From: Actinomycetes bacterium
GTDB lineage: Bacteria > Actinomycetota > Actinomycetes > Actinomycetales > Actinomycetaceae
Direction: 5' to 3'
Assembly (NCBI GenBank): GCA_023389315.1
Contig: JAEWEQ010000009.1
Location: 21,027-85,026 of the forward strand
Length of the DNA: 64,000 bases
Shown here: positions 11,150 through 19,509 of the stretch, piece after piece
How the letters are laid out: the number at the start of each line of letters is the position of its first letter
Numbering within the stretch: the first letter of the stretch is position 1
Notes under the pieces: model-generated
What the model saw: the letters and a program-made list of their open reading frames with translations, nothing else
Told to the model about the DNA's origin: nothing
Database searches by the model: none
Translations under genes and position numbers: made by a program

Positions 11150-12646
11150 ATGATAAGACCCCGCTTCCTGGCCGCCCTTTGGGCCGGCAAATTGACTCGA
11201 GTTGCGGTCAACCTGATCGATAAAAAACGTGGCACTAACTTACCTGGCGCGGTAGCTTTGCGGGTGGACCCGCAGTTCATGCGCCGCGTCAGTGGTGTCA
11301 GTGCCGAGAAGGTCATCGCCACTACCGGCACTAACGGTAAGTCCACTTCCAACAACATGATCGTGCACGTGCTGCGGGCCGCCGGTTATCGGGTTGCCTC
11401 TAACCTGGAGGGCGCGAACATGGTCGGCGGGGTAGCCACCGCTTTGGTTGACAACTCCTCTATGGGTGGGAAGCTGCAGGCGGACTGGTTGTGTTTGGAA
11501 GTTGACGAACGGTCCTTGGGGGCGGTCAGCCGGGCCCTGCCGATCGGGACTCTTGCGGTGACCAATATCCAAAAGGATCAGGTACAACGCAACGGCGAGC
11601 CGGACTATATCTTGCAAAAGATCCGCCGCAGCCTGGTCACCCCAGAAGCTGACAGTGCGACGGGTACCTCCCGCACCAACGCTGCCACGGACGGCACTGC
11701 CCCCGCCCACCAGCCAACCGCGCCTGCGGTGTCGGCCCCCGCACCGTCCTCGCCAAACCAGGTGGCCAGTACTCCCCTGCTGGTGCTAAACGACGACGAA
11801 CCGAACTCACGTAGCCTGGCCACCACTGGCCTGCCCACGCTGTTTTACGGAGTGGACGAGAACTCCCGCTCCCAACGCCACACCAGCCCTTACGCGGTGA
11901 CCATGCCGTGCGCGGCTTGTGGGCGCGGTCGCATTGAGTTCGATTACCAAAATATTTCCAATATCGGGCCCTTCCGCTGCTCGGTTTGTGGTTTCGGCTC
12001 TAGCCAAGCCGACGGCGTGCGCCTGACGCAGGTGGATTTCGACAAAGCCACCTTCACGGCTGACTCCCACACCTTCCCGATGCCCTACACCCAGTCTTTC
12101 TTCACCTACTCCTACGCCCTGACGGTGGCGCTGGCCAAACATTTGGGAATTACCCCGCGAATCACCGCTCAGGCGCTGGGAAATTTCGTGAACGTCGCCG
12201 GACGCACCGAAACCCTCACCTACGCCGGTAAAACCATCCACTACCTGCGTATCAAGCAGGAAAACCCCGATACCCTCCAGTCGGCGTTCAACGCCATCGC
12301 CGCTGCCCCGGGTGATTCTAAGACCCTGATCTTGGGGCTTTGTGAACTAACTGACTTCCAGCCGTTTTACACCAACACTTTCTACGTTTACGACACCGAA
12401 GTGGGGGTCCTCACCGAAGGCGGCGTTACCGAAACCATCTGCTTTTCCAAACACGTCGCCATCGACACGGCGGCCGCCATGGAGAACTGCGGTTATCCGG
12501 CTAGCGCCACCAAGGTGCTCCCCACCGACGAGGTGGCGGACGTGCTCGAAGCGATCCGCCAGTCCCCCAACGATGAAATCTTCCTAATCACCTGGCTGGG
12601 TTGGTACAGCCAGATGCAAGCTGAGATCGAAAGGCGCAAACACTGA
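11150..12646 (+). CDS. murT: MurT-like Mur ligase (lipid II amidotransferase ligase subunit), divergent
   Basis: MurT with GatD normally amidates the alpha-carboxyl of D-Glu in lipid II. The Mur-ligase P-loop ATTGTNGKST lies at about residues 57-66. A four-cysteine zinc ribbon typical of MurT (CAACGRG and FRCSVCGF) is present near residues 250-280. Two features are odd. A Thr/Ala/Pro/Ser-rich insertion of about 55 residues (nt ~11641-11785) lies just before LLVLNDDEPNS and holds a CGTCCTCG octamer. The C-terminal domain also lacks the family's usual DG-x-D-x-SW stretch, reading GLCELTDFQPFYTN instead. ATG 11150 is chosen because the family aligns from MIRPRFLAA; an upstream TTG (11135) is possible. 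The stop overlaps the gatD start (TGATG). Confidence 0.8.
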   Translation: MIRPRFLAALWAGKLTRVAVNLIDKKRGTNLPGAVALRVDPQFMRRVSGVSAEKVIATTGTNGKSTSNNMIVHVLRAAGYRVASNLEGANMVGGVATALVDNSSMGGKLQADWLCLEVDERSLGAVSRALPIGTLAVTNIQKDQVQRNGEPDYILQKIRRSLVTPEADSATGTSRTNAATDGTAPAHQPTAPAVSAPAPSSPNQVASTPLLVLNDDEPNSRSLATTGLPTLFYGVDENSRSQRHTSPYAVTMPCAACGRGRIEFDYQNISNIGPFRCSVCGFGSSQADGVRLTQVDFDKATFTADSHTFPMPYTQSFFTYSYALTVALAKHLGITPRITAQALGNFVNVAGRTETLTYAGKTIHYLRIKQENPDTLQSAFNAIAAAPGDSKTLILGLCELTDFQPFYTNTFYVYDTEVGVLTEGGVTETICFSKHVAIDTAAAMENCGYPASATKVLPTDEVADVLEAIRQSPNDEIFLITWLGWYSQMQAEIERRKH

Positions 12647-13482
12647 TGGTATCTATCAACATTGTCTGGGCCTACCCCGATTTTTTGAACCTGCACGGTG
12701 ATCGCGGCAACTTGATGGCCCTAGAGCGCATCGCAAAGCAGATGGGCTTGGAGGTGAAGGTTCACCGCGTAAGCGAACTTGGCGCCGATTTGGGCTTGGA
12801 CTCAGCTGACCTGGTCATGCTCAACGCCGGACAGTGGTGCGACCTATCGCAGGTGGCGCAGGCGCTGCGCGCCGGTGGCATTGAACAGTACGTGGCTGGC
12901 GGTGGCAGCGTGTTCGCGTCGGGCACTTCCTGGGCGCTGCTAGGCGCGGAATTAGTGGACGAGGACGGTCGGTGCACTCCCGCGACCGGCCTGGCCGATT
13001 TCCGTACCACCTTGGAGTATCCGATCTACGGTGATGATCTCATCGTAGAGACCCGCTCTGACTTGGAGTTCATTGGCGGCCAACGCCTGGTCGGCTCTCA
13101 GATAGCTCTGACCTGGGCACAAGTGCCGTCCCAGGACGCTCTCGGGGTGGCGACCTACGGGCGCGGTAATGGCGATGTAGCTAACTCCCGCGTGGGCCTA
13201 GGGGCAACCGCGGTGGCTGGTAGCCAAGACGGTATCGCCCTGGGTGCCTGCGCGGGACAGCCTGGGGGTGCGGTGATCGGTACGAATCTGCTGGGCCCGG
13301 TGCTGGCGAAGAACCCGTGGTTTACTCGCTCCCTGGTTGAGTTGGCGCTAGCGCGGCGCGAAAAGGCTTTCACCGCCCAACCCAGCGAAGAGCTCGAAGC
13401 CCAGATTCAGCGAATGGAGCAGTCCGCACAGATCATCTCCCACTTCAACGACACTAAGGCTTCCTTGCCTGATCCGCACTGA
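12646..13482 (+). CDS. gatD: GatD-like class I glutamine amidotransferase, apparently lacking catalytic residues
   Basis: The fold and partner identify GatD: the N-terminal FLNLHGDRGNLMALERIA element, the IGTNLLGPVLAKNP element near residues 211-224, and overlap with the MurT-like gene. The catalytic machinery is missing. Where GatD has the nucleophile in an ICGGYQ-LG context, this protein reads ASGTSWALLG (91-100) without cysteine. Where the catalytic histidine sits in a FENHGGRT context, it reads GGQRLVGSQ (144-152). The GTYLHGP histidine is Leu (IGTNLLGP), and the oxyanion-region GGG is NAG. No stop or frameshift is visible, so the gene is intact but the product is probably not a glutaminase. 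It could be a structural partner of the MurT-like ligase. Confidence 0.82.
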   Translation: MVSINIVWAYPDFLNLHGDRGNLMALERIAKQMGLEVKVHRVSELGADLGLDSADLVMLNAGQWCDLSQVAQALRAGGIEQYVAGGGSVFASGTSWALLGAELVDEDGRCTPATGLADFRTTLEYPIYGDDLIVETRSDLEFIGGQRLVGSQIALTWAQVPSQDALGVATYGRGNGDVANSRVGLGATAVAGSQDGIALGACAGQPGGAVIGTNLLGPVLAKNPWFTRSLVELALARREKAFTAQPSEELEAQIQRMEQSAQIISHFNDTKASLPDPH

Positions 13483-13523
13483 GGCTGCCAACTGAGGTTG
13501 CCAGTTGCGCGCAACCCATAACG

Positions 13524-13550
13524 ATGCCCTGGGCCAGTTGCCCAGGGCAT
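13524..13550. terminator. Bidirectional terminator between gatD-like and ybbN-like genes
   Basis: The arms ATGCCCTGGGC (13524-13534) and GCCCAGGGCAT (13540-13550) pair over 11 bp with a 5-nt loop. ATCGTTTTCG follows on the + side. It lies between convergent genes and can serve both. Confidence 0.8.
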
Positions 13551-13586
13551 ATCGTTTTCGCTAACTTTCCGGCGCTGCGGCGCGGG

Positions 13587-14486
13587 TTAGAAAACCAAAG
13601 TCGAAAGGCGTGAGCGGGCGGCCTTCACGGCCGGGTCGGCGTTGCCCACCAAGGTGAACAGTTCCAGCAGGCGCTGCCGGGCTGCGTCCGCTTCCTCACT
13701 TCCACGCCGGGCTGCGAATTCCTCCAGTAAGGTGTCGAAGGCTTGTGCGTAGTTGCCCGCCGCGAACTGTTCATCTGCCAGCGCCAACGGGTCGGCACTG
13801 TCGGTAGCTTGAGTTCCCTGAAGGCGGATTTGGAACTGGGCGCGCGCCACCCCTTCTTTAGCTTCCCCATCACGAGGACGTTTGGCCAGCACACTTTGCC
13901 ACGCTTGCAGCGCGCCTTCCCAGTCTTCGGCTTCCTCCGCATCAATGGCGGGCTGGTAGAGCGGATCGATGGTCTCAGCGGCGAGGTCCGCTTCCACCAT
14001 GCGCCCGTTAATCCCAGCATTGGCGGCGGCTACCAGCAGTTCGGAAATGATCGCTTCCACTTGCGCGCGCGGCTGGGCTCCTTGGAATAGGGGCAGCGGG
14101 CGCCCGCCGATGATCGCCACCACCGTGGGGATGGAACTGGCTTGCAGGGCTTGGGCGATTTCCGGGTTCGCGTCAACATCCACTTTGGCCAGTACTACGC
14201 GTCCGCCCTGGTCGCGCACGGCTTGTTCCAGGATCGGGGTGAGCTGTTTGCAGGGCTGACACCAGGTGGCCCACAGGTCCACAATGATCGGGATTTGGAA
14301 TGACAACTCCACGATCTGATTTAGGTCACTTTGGTTGACGTCGCGAATCAAGGGGCCTTGAAGTTGTCCAGCTACCGCAGCGCCGGTCGGCTGGGATGAG
14401 CCAGCGGGCTGGTTGGGCGTTGGGGTGCCCCCTAGTTCCACCGCTCCGCGAGCGTCAGCGGGCATCTGTGGTGAGGGTTCCGTCAT
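13587..14486 (-). CDS. YbbN/CnoX-like thioredoxin-TPR protein
   Basis: The protein has an N-terminal Pro/Ala-rich stretch of about 45 residues, a thioredoxin domain (~50-150) and a C-terminal TPR-type helical part (~180-299), the layout of YbbN/CnoX co-chaperones. The redox motif is WCQPC (75-79), so unlike E. coli YbbN (SQHC) it keeps both cysteines and could act as an oxidoreductase. The cis-proline segment SSIPTVVAI is present. It is cytoplasmic, with no signal peptide. Probable role: protection of oxidised proteins and redox-coupled chaperone activity; this is inferred from the family. ATG 14486 has AAGGTTGA upstream. An octamer copy sits at 13873 in the KRPRD loop. Confidence 0.87.
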   Translation of the reverse strand: MTEPSPQMPADARGAVELGGTPTPNQPAGSSQPTGAAVAGQLQGPLIRDVNQSDLNQIVELSFQIPIIVDLWATWCQPCKQLTPILEQAVRDQGGRVVLAKVDVDANPEIAQALQASSIPTVVAIIGGRPLPLFQGAQPRAQVEAIISELLVAAANAGINGRMVEADLAAETIDPLYQPAIDAEEAEDWEGALQAWQSVLAKRPRDGEAKEGVARAQFQIRLQGTQATDSADPLALADEQFAAGNYAQAFDTLLEEFAARRGSEEADAARQRLLELFTLVGNADPAVKAARSRLSTLVF

Positions 14487-14547
14487 GGTTTCAACCTTCG
14501 TTTTTCCAGTAATCTTGCGTAACGTTCAACTTAGCAGTTAGCCAGTG

Positions 14548-15540
14548 TCACTCTTCAACCCGCACCACGGATTGCAGGGATCGCTCGGCCCCAATGGCGG
14601 AAACTTTACCATCTTCGGTGGCCGGTGGCACGGTGAGCAGCACCGCGCACTGGTAGGTTACCCGCACGGGCTGGTCCAGTACCTCTGGTCCGTCTTCGAG
14701 CAGTTTCCCGGCGGTGCCACCGACTTTCAAGGTGGCCCGCGCTTCGGTGCGCTCGTAGGTCACGGTGTAGCTGAAGGGGGCGGAAACCATGGCGGTACCA
14801 TCTCCCAGGACCACCGCGGTGATCGGTTCCTCCCCCGGGGTTGCTTTACAGGTGACCTTGCCGGCAGCCTCGGAACCTTCCTTCAACCGCTTAGCTTCGT
14901 CTTGGTAGAAAGTAGTGAAATCGTCCTCGCCAAGTTTGTCGGTGTTCGTCTCGTCCCCATCTAGGCGCGCGACCCAGGCGGCCAGTGCCTCCTTGGGCGA
15001 CATAATGTAGGCAGCCGAATCGGGTTCCACCACCGGGGATCCTTCAGAAACCGCGATGGTGGCCACGCTTTGCCCAGGGAAGAGCCTCACCCAGTTTTCC
15101 AACTGGTAGGTGGCGCGCGCATCAGCCTGGGTGACGACCAGTACCGCCGGTAGTTCCTTTTCTTGTGGCTTAGTCAGGGCCACAATGGCGCGCGGCCAAG
15201 AGTCAGATTCGGTGACGGTAACGGAGCTGGGCTCGACCTCAAGGGCGGGGATCTCACTTTCGGTTTGCTTCGCAACCGAGTATAGACCCGAGCGCATATT
15301 CAACGCGGGTTGCTTCACGCGTTTGGCCAAGGCTTTCGCATCTTTGGCTTTGTCAGCGTCAGCAACCACTTGCATTAGGTCTTCGAGTACGGCGCTTACC
15401 TGTTCGGCATCCAGATTCGGTTCGGGGGTGGCGGAAGTGGTGGCTTTGGGCACTTGCGGCAGTTCTGATTTACATGAGCTAAGCGCCACCGTCCCCAGCC
15501 CCAGGGTGGCCAGTAGTGAGATAGCTTCGCGGCGTTTCAC
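14548..15540 (-). CDS. Putative lipoprotein of unknown function
   Basis: The N-terminus (MKRREAISLLATLGLGTVALSSC) is a lipoprotein signal: basic residues, a hydrophobic stretch, then a lipobox ending at LSSC, with the modified cysteine at position 23. It also carries a paired-arginine KRREA start, so Tat export is conceivable. The mature part is about 300 residues, rich in Glu and Ala, with no motif I recognise. It ends close to the ybbN-like gene (61-bp gap) and follows the membrane protein at 15594, so the three minus-strand genes may form an operon. The gap to that upstream gene is 53 bp. No function is assigned. Confidence 0.75.
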   Translation of the reverse strand: MKRREAISLLATLGLGTVALSSCKSELPQVPKATTSATPEPNLDAEQVSAVLEDLMQVVADADKAKDAKALAKRVKQPALNMRSGLYSVAKQTESEIPALEVEPSSVTVTESDSWPRAIVALTKPQEKELPAVLVVTQADARATYQLENWVRLFPGQSVATIAVSEGSPVVEPDSAAYIMSPKEALAAWVARLDGDETNTDKLGEDDFTTFYQDEAKRLKEGSEAAGKVTCKATPGEEPITAVVLGDGTAMVSAPFSYTVTYERTEARATLKVGGTAGKLLEDGPEVLDQPVRVTYQCAVLLTVPPATEDGKVSAIGAERSLQSVVRVEE

Positions 15541-15593
15541 TTGTTTTCCTCCCCCTCTGTGAGCGCAGTTGGGTCCTGCGCACCACTGTCGTC

Positions 15594-16661
15594 TTAGTCT
15601 ATCGCGCGGCGCTGATCTTGGTCGGTTTCGGCAGCCTCGTCGGTCTCGTCGGCCGGGTCGTCCTTGGCAGCCCGGTCGGGTTCAGTTTCCTGAACCGCGG
15701 TGGTTTCAGCGCCCGCAGCCACGTCCTCGTCACCGCCGGAACTGTGGGAGGCGGGTGGTTCTTCCATTTCCAAGGACGGGTCAGCGGTTGGCTGTACCAC
15801 CGGGTCTTCACGCAGCTGGGGTTCTTCGACCTCGCGTACCTTTTCGACTACTGGAATCAACCCGGTATCGAAGCTCTGTCCGCCCACAGTCACCGAGGCT
15901 TCTCCACGGGCGCGGGCCTCACGCATGGCGCGGCGCGAGGGCAGCGTTACGGTGCGTCCCCCAACTTCGGTGGTCAGGGTTTGCGGTTCGGCTTCTTGGC
16001 GTCGCTGCAGTTGGCGCTCGATTTCACGTTCTTGGCGGTTCTGGCGGTAGTTGCGTCGGCGAACTTGGTACCACAGCGTCAGGCCCAGCAGCATCAGCAA
16101 GATGCCAATCCCACCCATCACCAGGGCCCAAGCGATCGAGACTTCCTGGGTCCAAGAGATAGTGAGTTTAGGAGCGGGGGCCTTGCCGTCGGTGGCGGCA
16201 ATTAGGGCTAGGTTGGGATCGACTTCGTCTAGTTTGATGATGACTTTCCCAGTGCCGGTTTCCACTCGCGACCACATATCTGACTGCGCCAGGGGGCCGG
16301 TTTGCGCCGGTGATGCCGGGGGTTCGACAGTGGCGGTTTTAAGCTCAGTCCAGCTTTGGAGCCCGCTTACTTCACGGTATTGGCTTCCTTCTAGCCAGGC
16401 TTTCGCGTCGCTGGCTTTGCCTAGCGCTACCGATACCTCAGTGCCGGTGGGCGCTTCGGCGGTGATGGTGACGGGTGGACTTTGGAGGGCGAGGACGCCC
16501 TCGTGCGTCATGACGAATGGCTCATTTCCGGCAGCTTCGGCTGCTGTGATTTGGGTATCTGGCCGCATAACAGTTAGGGCCAGTACGCTGGCTACCGTCA
16601 AAAGCGCGCCGATTATTGTCAGGGCTAGAGGCAACCCGAAACTTTTGACGAAACGAGACAC
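15594..16661 (-). CDS. Two-pass membrane protein with acidic disordered tail
   Basis: The start is chosen as GTG 16661, because AGGGAGGA lies 5-6 bases upstream and the protein then begins VSRFVKSFG followed by a signal-anchor helix (~residues 8-30). An upstream TTG (16724) or ATG (16676) would add residues with no ribosome site. From GTG the protein has 355 residues. After an external domain of about 140 residues comes a second helix (WALVMGGIGILLMLLGLTLW), then a basic segment (RRRNYRQNRQER), then a long Glu/Asp/Ala-rich tail that looks disordered. No known domain is recognised. It sits divergently from the DivIVA-like gene and upstream of a lipoprotein, which suggests an envelope role, but this is only context. 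Confidence 0.7.
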   Translation of the reverse strand: MSRFVKSFGLPLALTIIGALLTVASVLALTVMRPDTQITAAEAAGNEPFVMTHEGVLALQSPPVTITAEAPTGTEVSVALGKASDAKAWLEGSQYREVSGLQSWTELKTATVEPPASPAQTGPLAQSDMWSRVETGTGKVIIKLDEVDPNLALIAATDGKAPAPKLTISWTQEVSIAWALVMGGIGILLMLLGLTLWYQVRRRNYRQNRQEREIERQLQRRQEAEPQTLTTEVGGRTVTLPSRRAMREARARGEASVTVGGQSFDTGLIPVVEKVREVEEPQLREDPVVQPTADPSLEMEEPPASHSSGGDEDVAAGAETTAVQETEPDRAAKDDPADETDEAAETDQDQRRAID

Positions 16662-16817
16662 TCGTTCCTCCCTCATTTTTCGCACATAACTATCCGATCT
16701 AAGCGTAGGCGCTAGGGGTACCAACTAGCCACTGGATCAGTGCAGTAGCGACAAATACCACCTTTTCACTGGCATTTTGAGTTATATTTCTCGAGTTTTT
16801 CACCCTCAGGCGTTGCT

Positions 16818-16847
16818 TTGACTACACTGGAGTTCAATGCGCATTTT
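16818..16847 (+). promoter_or_regulatory. Candidate promoter of the DivIVA-like gene
   Basis: TTGACT at 16818-16823 is a near-consensus -35. CATTTT at 16842-16847 lies 18 bp further. The DivIVA-like start is 30 bp downstream with AGGAGGA at 16864-16870 as ribosome site. Confidence 0.45.
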
Positions 16848-16877
16848 AACGACACGTTCAACTAGGAGGACGTTCCG

Positions 16878-18245
16878 GTGAGTGAAGAACAATCTAACTT
16901 TGATATCGTCATGCGCGGTTATGATCGCGTGCAGGTTGACGAACAACTTCACACCATGATGACGGCCCTCACGGAGGCTCGGCGCCGCGCAGAAAAAGCC
17001 GAGGAAGACGCCCGCAACGCGGCTTCCGACCTGGAGCAGCTGCGGTCCCGAGTTGATGAGCAAGAACGTGCTTCTTTCACCGGCATCGGTGCCCGGGTTG
17101 AACAGTTGCTGCGCTCCGCCGAAGAACAGGCGAATGCTGTCACCACCAAGGCACGGGCTGAAGCTGACGCCCTCTTAGAACGCACTCGCACCAATACTGC
17201 GCGCCTGACCCAACGCGCCGAAGCTGAAGCTGCCGCGCTGCTGGCCGAAGCGCGCCGCGAGGCGGAAGAACGCACTGAACGCGCCGCCAGCGAAGCTGAA
17301 ACTGTGCTCACCAATGCCCAGCACCGCGCCGATGAGTTAGTGGCAGCCGCAGATCGCGAGTCACAGGCGATCCGCACTGAGACCCATACTTACGTCAATG
17401 ATGCCCGCGCCGGTGCGGATCGCGATATTGAGGTCCAGCGCGCCCGGGTGCAAAAGGAATGCGTGGAACTGCGGGTGCAGGCCGAGCAGGAATCCACCCA
17501 GTTGCGGGCCGATGCTAATGCCGATGCCCAAAGCGTGCGTGAGAGCGCTAATTCGGAAGCCAAGAACATGATTGAGCAAGCCCGCACCGCAGCGGAGAAA
17601 GCGCTGTCTCAGGCGCGGGCCGAGGCTGAAGCGGTAGTGCGGGAAGCGCGCGCCCAGGCCGATGCCTCCCGCGAACGCAGCGTCCGCGAGCGGCAAGAAA
17701 CTGAGCAGGAAGTTGCGCAGATGCGTGCCCAAGCCCGCGAAGAAGATGCGCGCGCCCACGAGCAGGCTCGGGAAGAGACCGCTGCGATGGTGGCGGCCGC
17801 GAAAGCGCAGGTTAGTGAAGCTGAAAAACACCTGTCGGAGACTCTGCAGCGGGCCGAGCGTCTGCTGACCGACACTGATGCGGTGGTGCGCCGCCGGCAG
17901 GATGATGCTCGACGCAACGCTGAAGCGATCATTGCGGCGGCGGAAGCTGAAGCCGAGCAGCTACGTGAATCCGCCCGCCAGGAGGCCCTCAATGAGCGGG
18001 CCACTGCCCAACGCACGGTGGAGAAGCTGGAACGCCAGCGCGAATCCATTGCCGCTTACTTGGACGAGATGCGCGGTTTGTTGGGTTCCTCCCCTTCCCG
18101 CGCGCTGCAGGGATTGGGCACTAACTCCGCAGCTGCCCCCGCCTTCTCTGCGCCGCTATTGGGTGGTGGATCTGCTCCCAGCGCAGAGTCGGCAGATAAG
18201 CCGGTGGAGCGTCCCGATTCTGACTCGGCCCTGTTCAGCTCTTAG
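16878..18245 (+). CDS. DivIVA-domain coiled-coil protein
   Basis: The N-terminus (FDIVMRGYDRVQVDEQLHTM, residues 8-27) matches the DivIVA membrane-curvature-binding module. It is followed by about 380 residues of almost unbroken Ala/Glu/Arg coiled coil and a short Pro/Ser/Ala tail. At 455 residues it is longer than canonical Wag31/DivIVA (~260) and resembles the extended actinobacterial paralogues that act as polar or septal scaffolds. The start is GTG 16878, with a strong AGGAGGA site 7 bases upstream. The 3' end overlaps the convergent hydrolase-like gene by 11 bp. Which growth or division process it organises cannot be told from sequence. Confidence 0.85.
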   Translation: MSEEQSNFDIVMRGYDRVQVDEQLHTMMTALTEARRRAEKAEEDARNAASDLEQLRSRVDEQERASFTGIGARVEQLLRSAEEQANAVTTKARAEADALLERTRTNTARLTQRAEAEAAALLAEARREAEERTERAASEAETVLTNAQHRADELVAAADRESQAIRTETHTYVNDARAGADRDIEVQRARVQKECVELRVQAEQESTQLRADANADAQSVRESANSEAKNMIEQARTAAEKALSQARAEAEAVVREARAQADASRERSVRERQETEQEVAQMRAQAREEDARAHEQAREETAAMVAAAKAQVSEAEKHLSETLQRAERLLTDTDAVVRRRQDDARRNAEAIIAAAEAEAEQLRESARQEALNERATAQRTVEKLERQRESIAAYLDEMRGLLGSSPSRALQGLGTNSAAAPAFSAPLLGGGSAPSAESADKPVERPDSDSALFSS

Positions 18246-19155
18246 CCGAGCCGCTGTGCCGTTGTGCCACCACGAACGGTGAGATCCGCGTGATTTTCTC
18301 CGCCAACAGGTGGGGGCGATCAACCTGCAGCACAGTTCCACTTGCGGGTACCGTGGCCAAGGTGGTGCACAGTTGCTGCGCCAAATCTTGCGTCGCCCGC
18401 AGACGGTCATCATCAAGGTGTGCCGATGCTAACAGGGTGGCCGGCACTGTGATTTCACTGGCTGCTTCCACCCAACTGCCGCGCGCTGACTGGATGCGCA
18501 ACAAGCTTGCCGCACTGCCCCGGTCACCGATATCCGCCCAGCGTCGCAATAGTGGCCCGCACCCGGGGTTTTCCAAGGTTTCTGCGCTCAGCCCCTCACG
18601 CAGGTACCGTTCCATCACACCGACAGCGCCGGCTGTGTCCTCTGACAGTAGGGTTATGGCATCTTCGAACCAGCCCGAGCGCTGGCGCAAAGTCGGCTCC
18701 GCGCCGGTCACGTCTGCAAGTATCAGGGCCCCGATGGGATTGCGCGCCGTGTATAGCCGGGCATGGGAGTTCGCCACGTTTAGGTTAAATGGTTCGTTAC
18801 CAGCGCCGTGGGAGTGGGTCCGCGCCTGGGCCTTCACCGCTGCGTATGCCAGCGCGATTTCGCCCAGCATCCCAGTGGCCACCAAGATGGCTCGTTGTAT
18901 GCCGAGGGAGGCAAGCGTGTGGTCGAGGGAGAAAATATATTCGCGCAGGGACGGCTGCAAGGGGTTACCACCGCTCCCCCCGTCCTCGTGCGCCGCATTC
19001 CAACGCGGATTTCCGAGGACGTAGAGCGGGTGCGCTGGGCAGGCGCGGGCCACCGCCTGCCAAGTTTGGATCGGTTCAAATCCTCCCGCCAACGCCACCA
19101 CCGGGGGCCGGGTGCGGGTGCGGTTGGCGGCCCACACGGGGATCGGTGCGCTCAT
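18235..19155 (-). CDS. Alpha/beta-hydrolase-like protein without nucleophile serine
   Basis: The 306-residue protein has the outline of an alpha/beta hydrolase: an early VVALAGGFEPIQTW oxyanion-type segment, a central strand-turn-helix LVATGMLGEIALAYA, and a late VDRPHLLAEKIT with a histidine in the expected place. The nucleophile elbow normally has G-x-S-x-G; here the corresponding position is Gly (TGMLG), so hydrolase activity is doubtful. It overlaps the zinc-finger gene upstream (ATGA, 4 bp), so the two are probably co-translated. An internal loop rich in Gly/Asn holds two octamer copies (18981, 19014). Function unknown. Confidence 0.62.
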   Translation of the reverse strand: MSAPIPVWAANRTRTRPPVVALAGGFEPIQTWQAVARACPAHPLYVLGNPRWNAAHEDGGSGGNPLQPSLREYIFSLDHTLASLGIQRAILVATGMLGEIALAYAAVKAQARTHSHGAGNEPFNLNVANSHARLYTARNPIGALILADVTGAEPTLRQRSGWFEDAITLLSEDTAGAVGVMERYLREGLSAETLENPGCGPLLRRWADIGDRGSAASLLRIQSARGSWVEAASEITVPATLLASAHLDDDRLRATQDLAQQLCTTLATVPASGTVLQVDRPHLLAEKITRISPFVVAQRHSGSAKS

Positions 19156-19442
19156 AGGTGACCTTGTCGGGACCAGCAGGCACGGTGCCAGTGGCGCCGC
19201 GAGTCAACCCCGATGTCTAACCCAAATGGTCCTTCTTCGCGCCACACGACCACGTGGGGACTTCCGGATTTAACCTGGTGGTTGCATCCGGGGCACAGGT
19301 AGTCTTTGCGGGCACTGCTCAGGTGCTGTACGTGGTAAGTTTCCATGCCACGGTTCACCACCCGCGGCATGGAAGCGAGCCGCTCCATGCGCAGTGGCGG
19401 GTGCGGCTCGCTCCAGCGTCGTTTCTTCGATTTACGTCCCAT
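19152..19442 (-). CDS. Small conserved actinobacterial zinc-finger (HNH-like) protein
   Basis: This 96-residue protein begins MGRKSKKRRWSEP at ATG 19442; a longer frame to 19679 is rejected because the upstream part overlaps nagA antisense-like sequence and is not protein-like. It contains LCPGCNHQV (Cys-x2-Cys) and DSRRHWHRACW, a His/Cys-rich end that probably completes a zinc site, around the PHVVVW core. Proteins of this type are widespread in actinobacteria and often annotated only as hypothetical. The basic N-terminus suggests nucleic-acid contact, but this is inference. Its stop overlaps the start of the hydrolase-like gene. Confidence 0.78.
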   Translation of the reverse strand: MGRKSKKRRWSEPHPPLRMERLASMPRVVNRGMETYHVQHLSSARKDYLCPGCNHQVKSGSPHVVVWREEGPFGLDIGVDSRRHWHRACWSRQGHL

Positions 19443-19509
19443 GGTATGAGGATGGCGGTAATCCTCTAGCCGGCGTGGCGGGCACGGGAGCGCTCCGCCA
19501 CGCAACTGG

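Noticed and set aside
15569..16205. Long open frames on the + strand opposite the membrane-protein gene
   Set aside because: They are antisense to a gene with a good ribosome site, signal-anchor and normal composition; the translations are Arg/Gly-rich with no domain, as expected of GC-rich shadows.
16865..16873. GGAGGACG before the DivIVA-like gene as another octamer copy
   Set aside because: It has only seven of eight bases and is simply the ribosome-binding site AGGAGGA followed by CG.
16949..18049. Several Ser/Arg-rich minus-strand frames opposite the DivIVA-like gene
   Set aside because: They mirror the Ala/Glu coiled-coil codons and have no ribosome sites or known domains.
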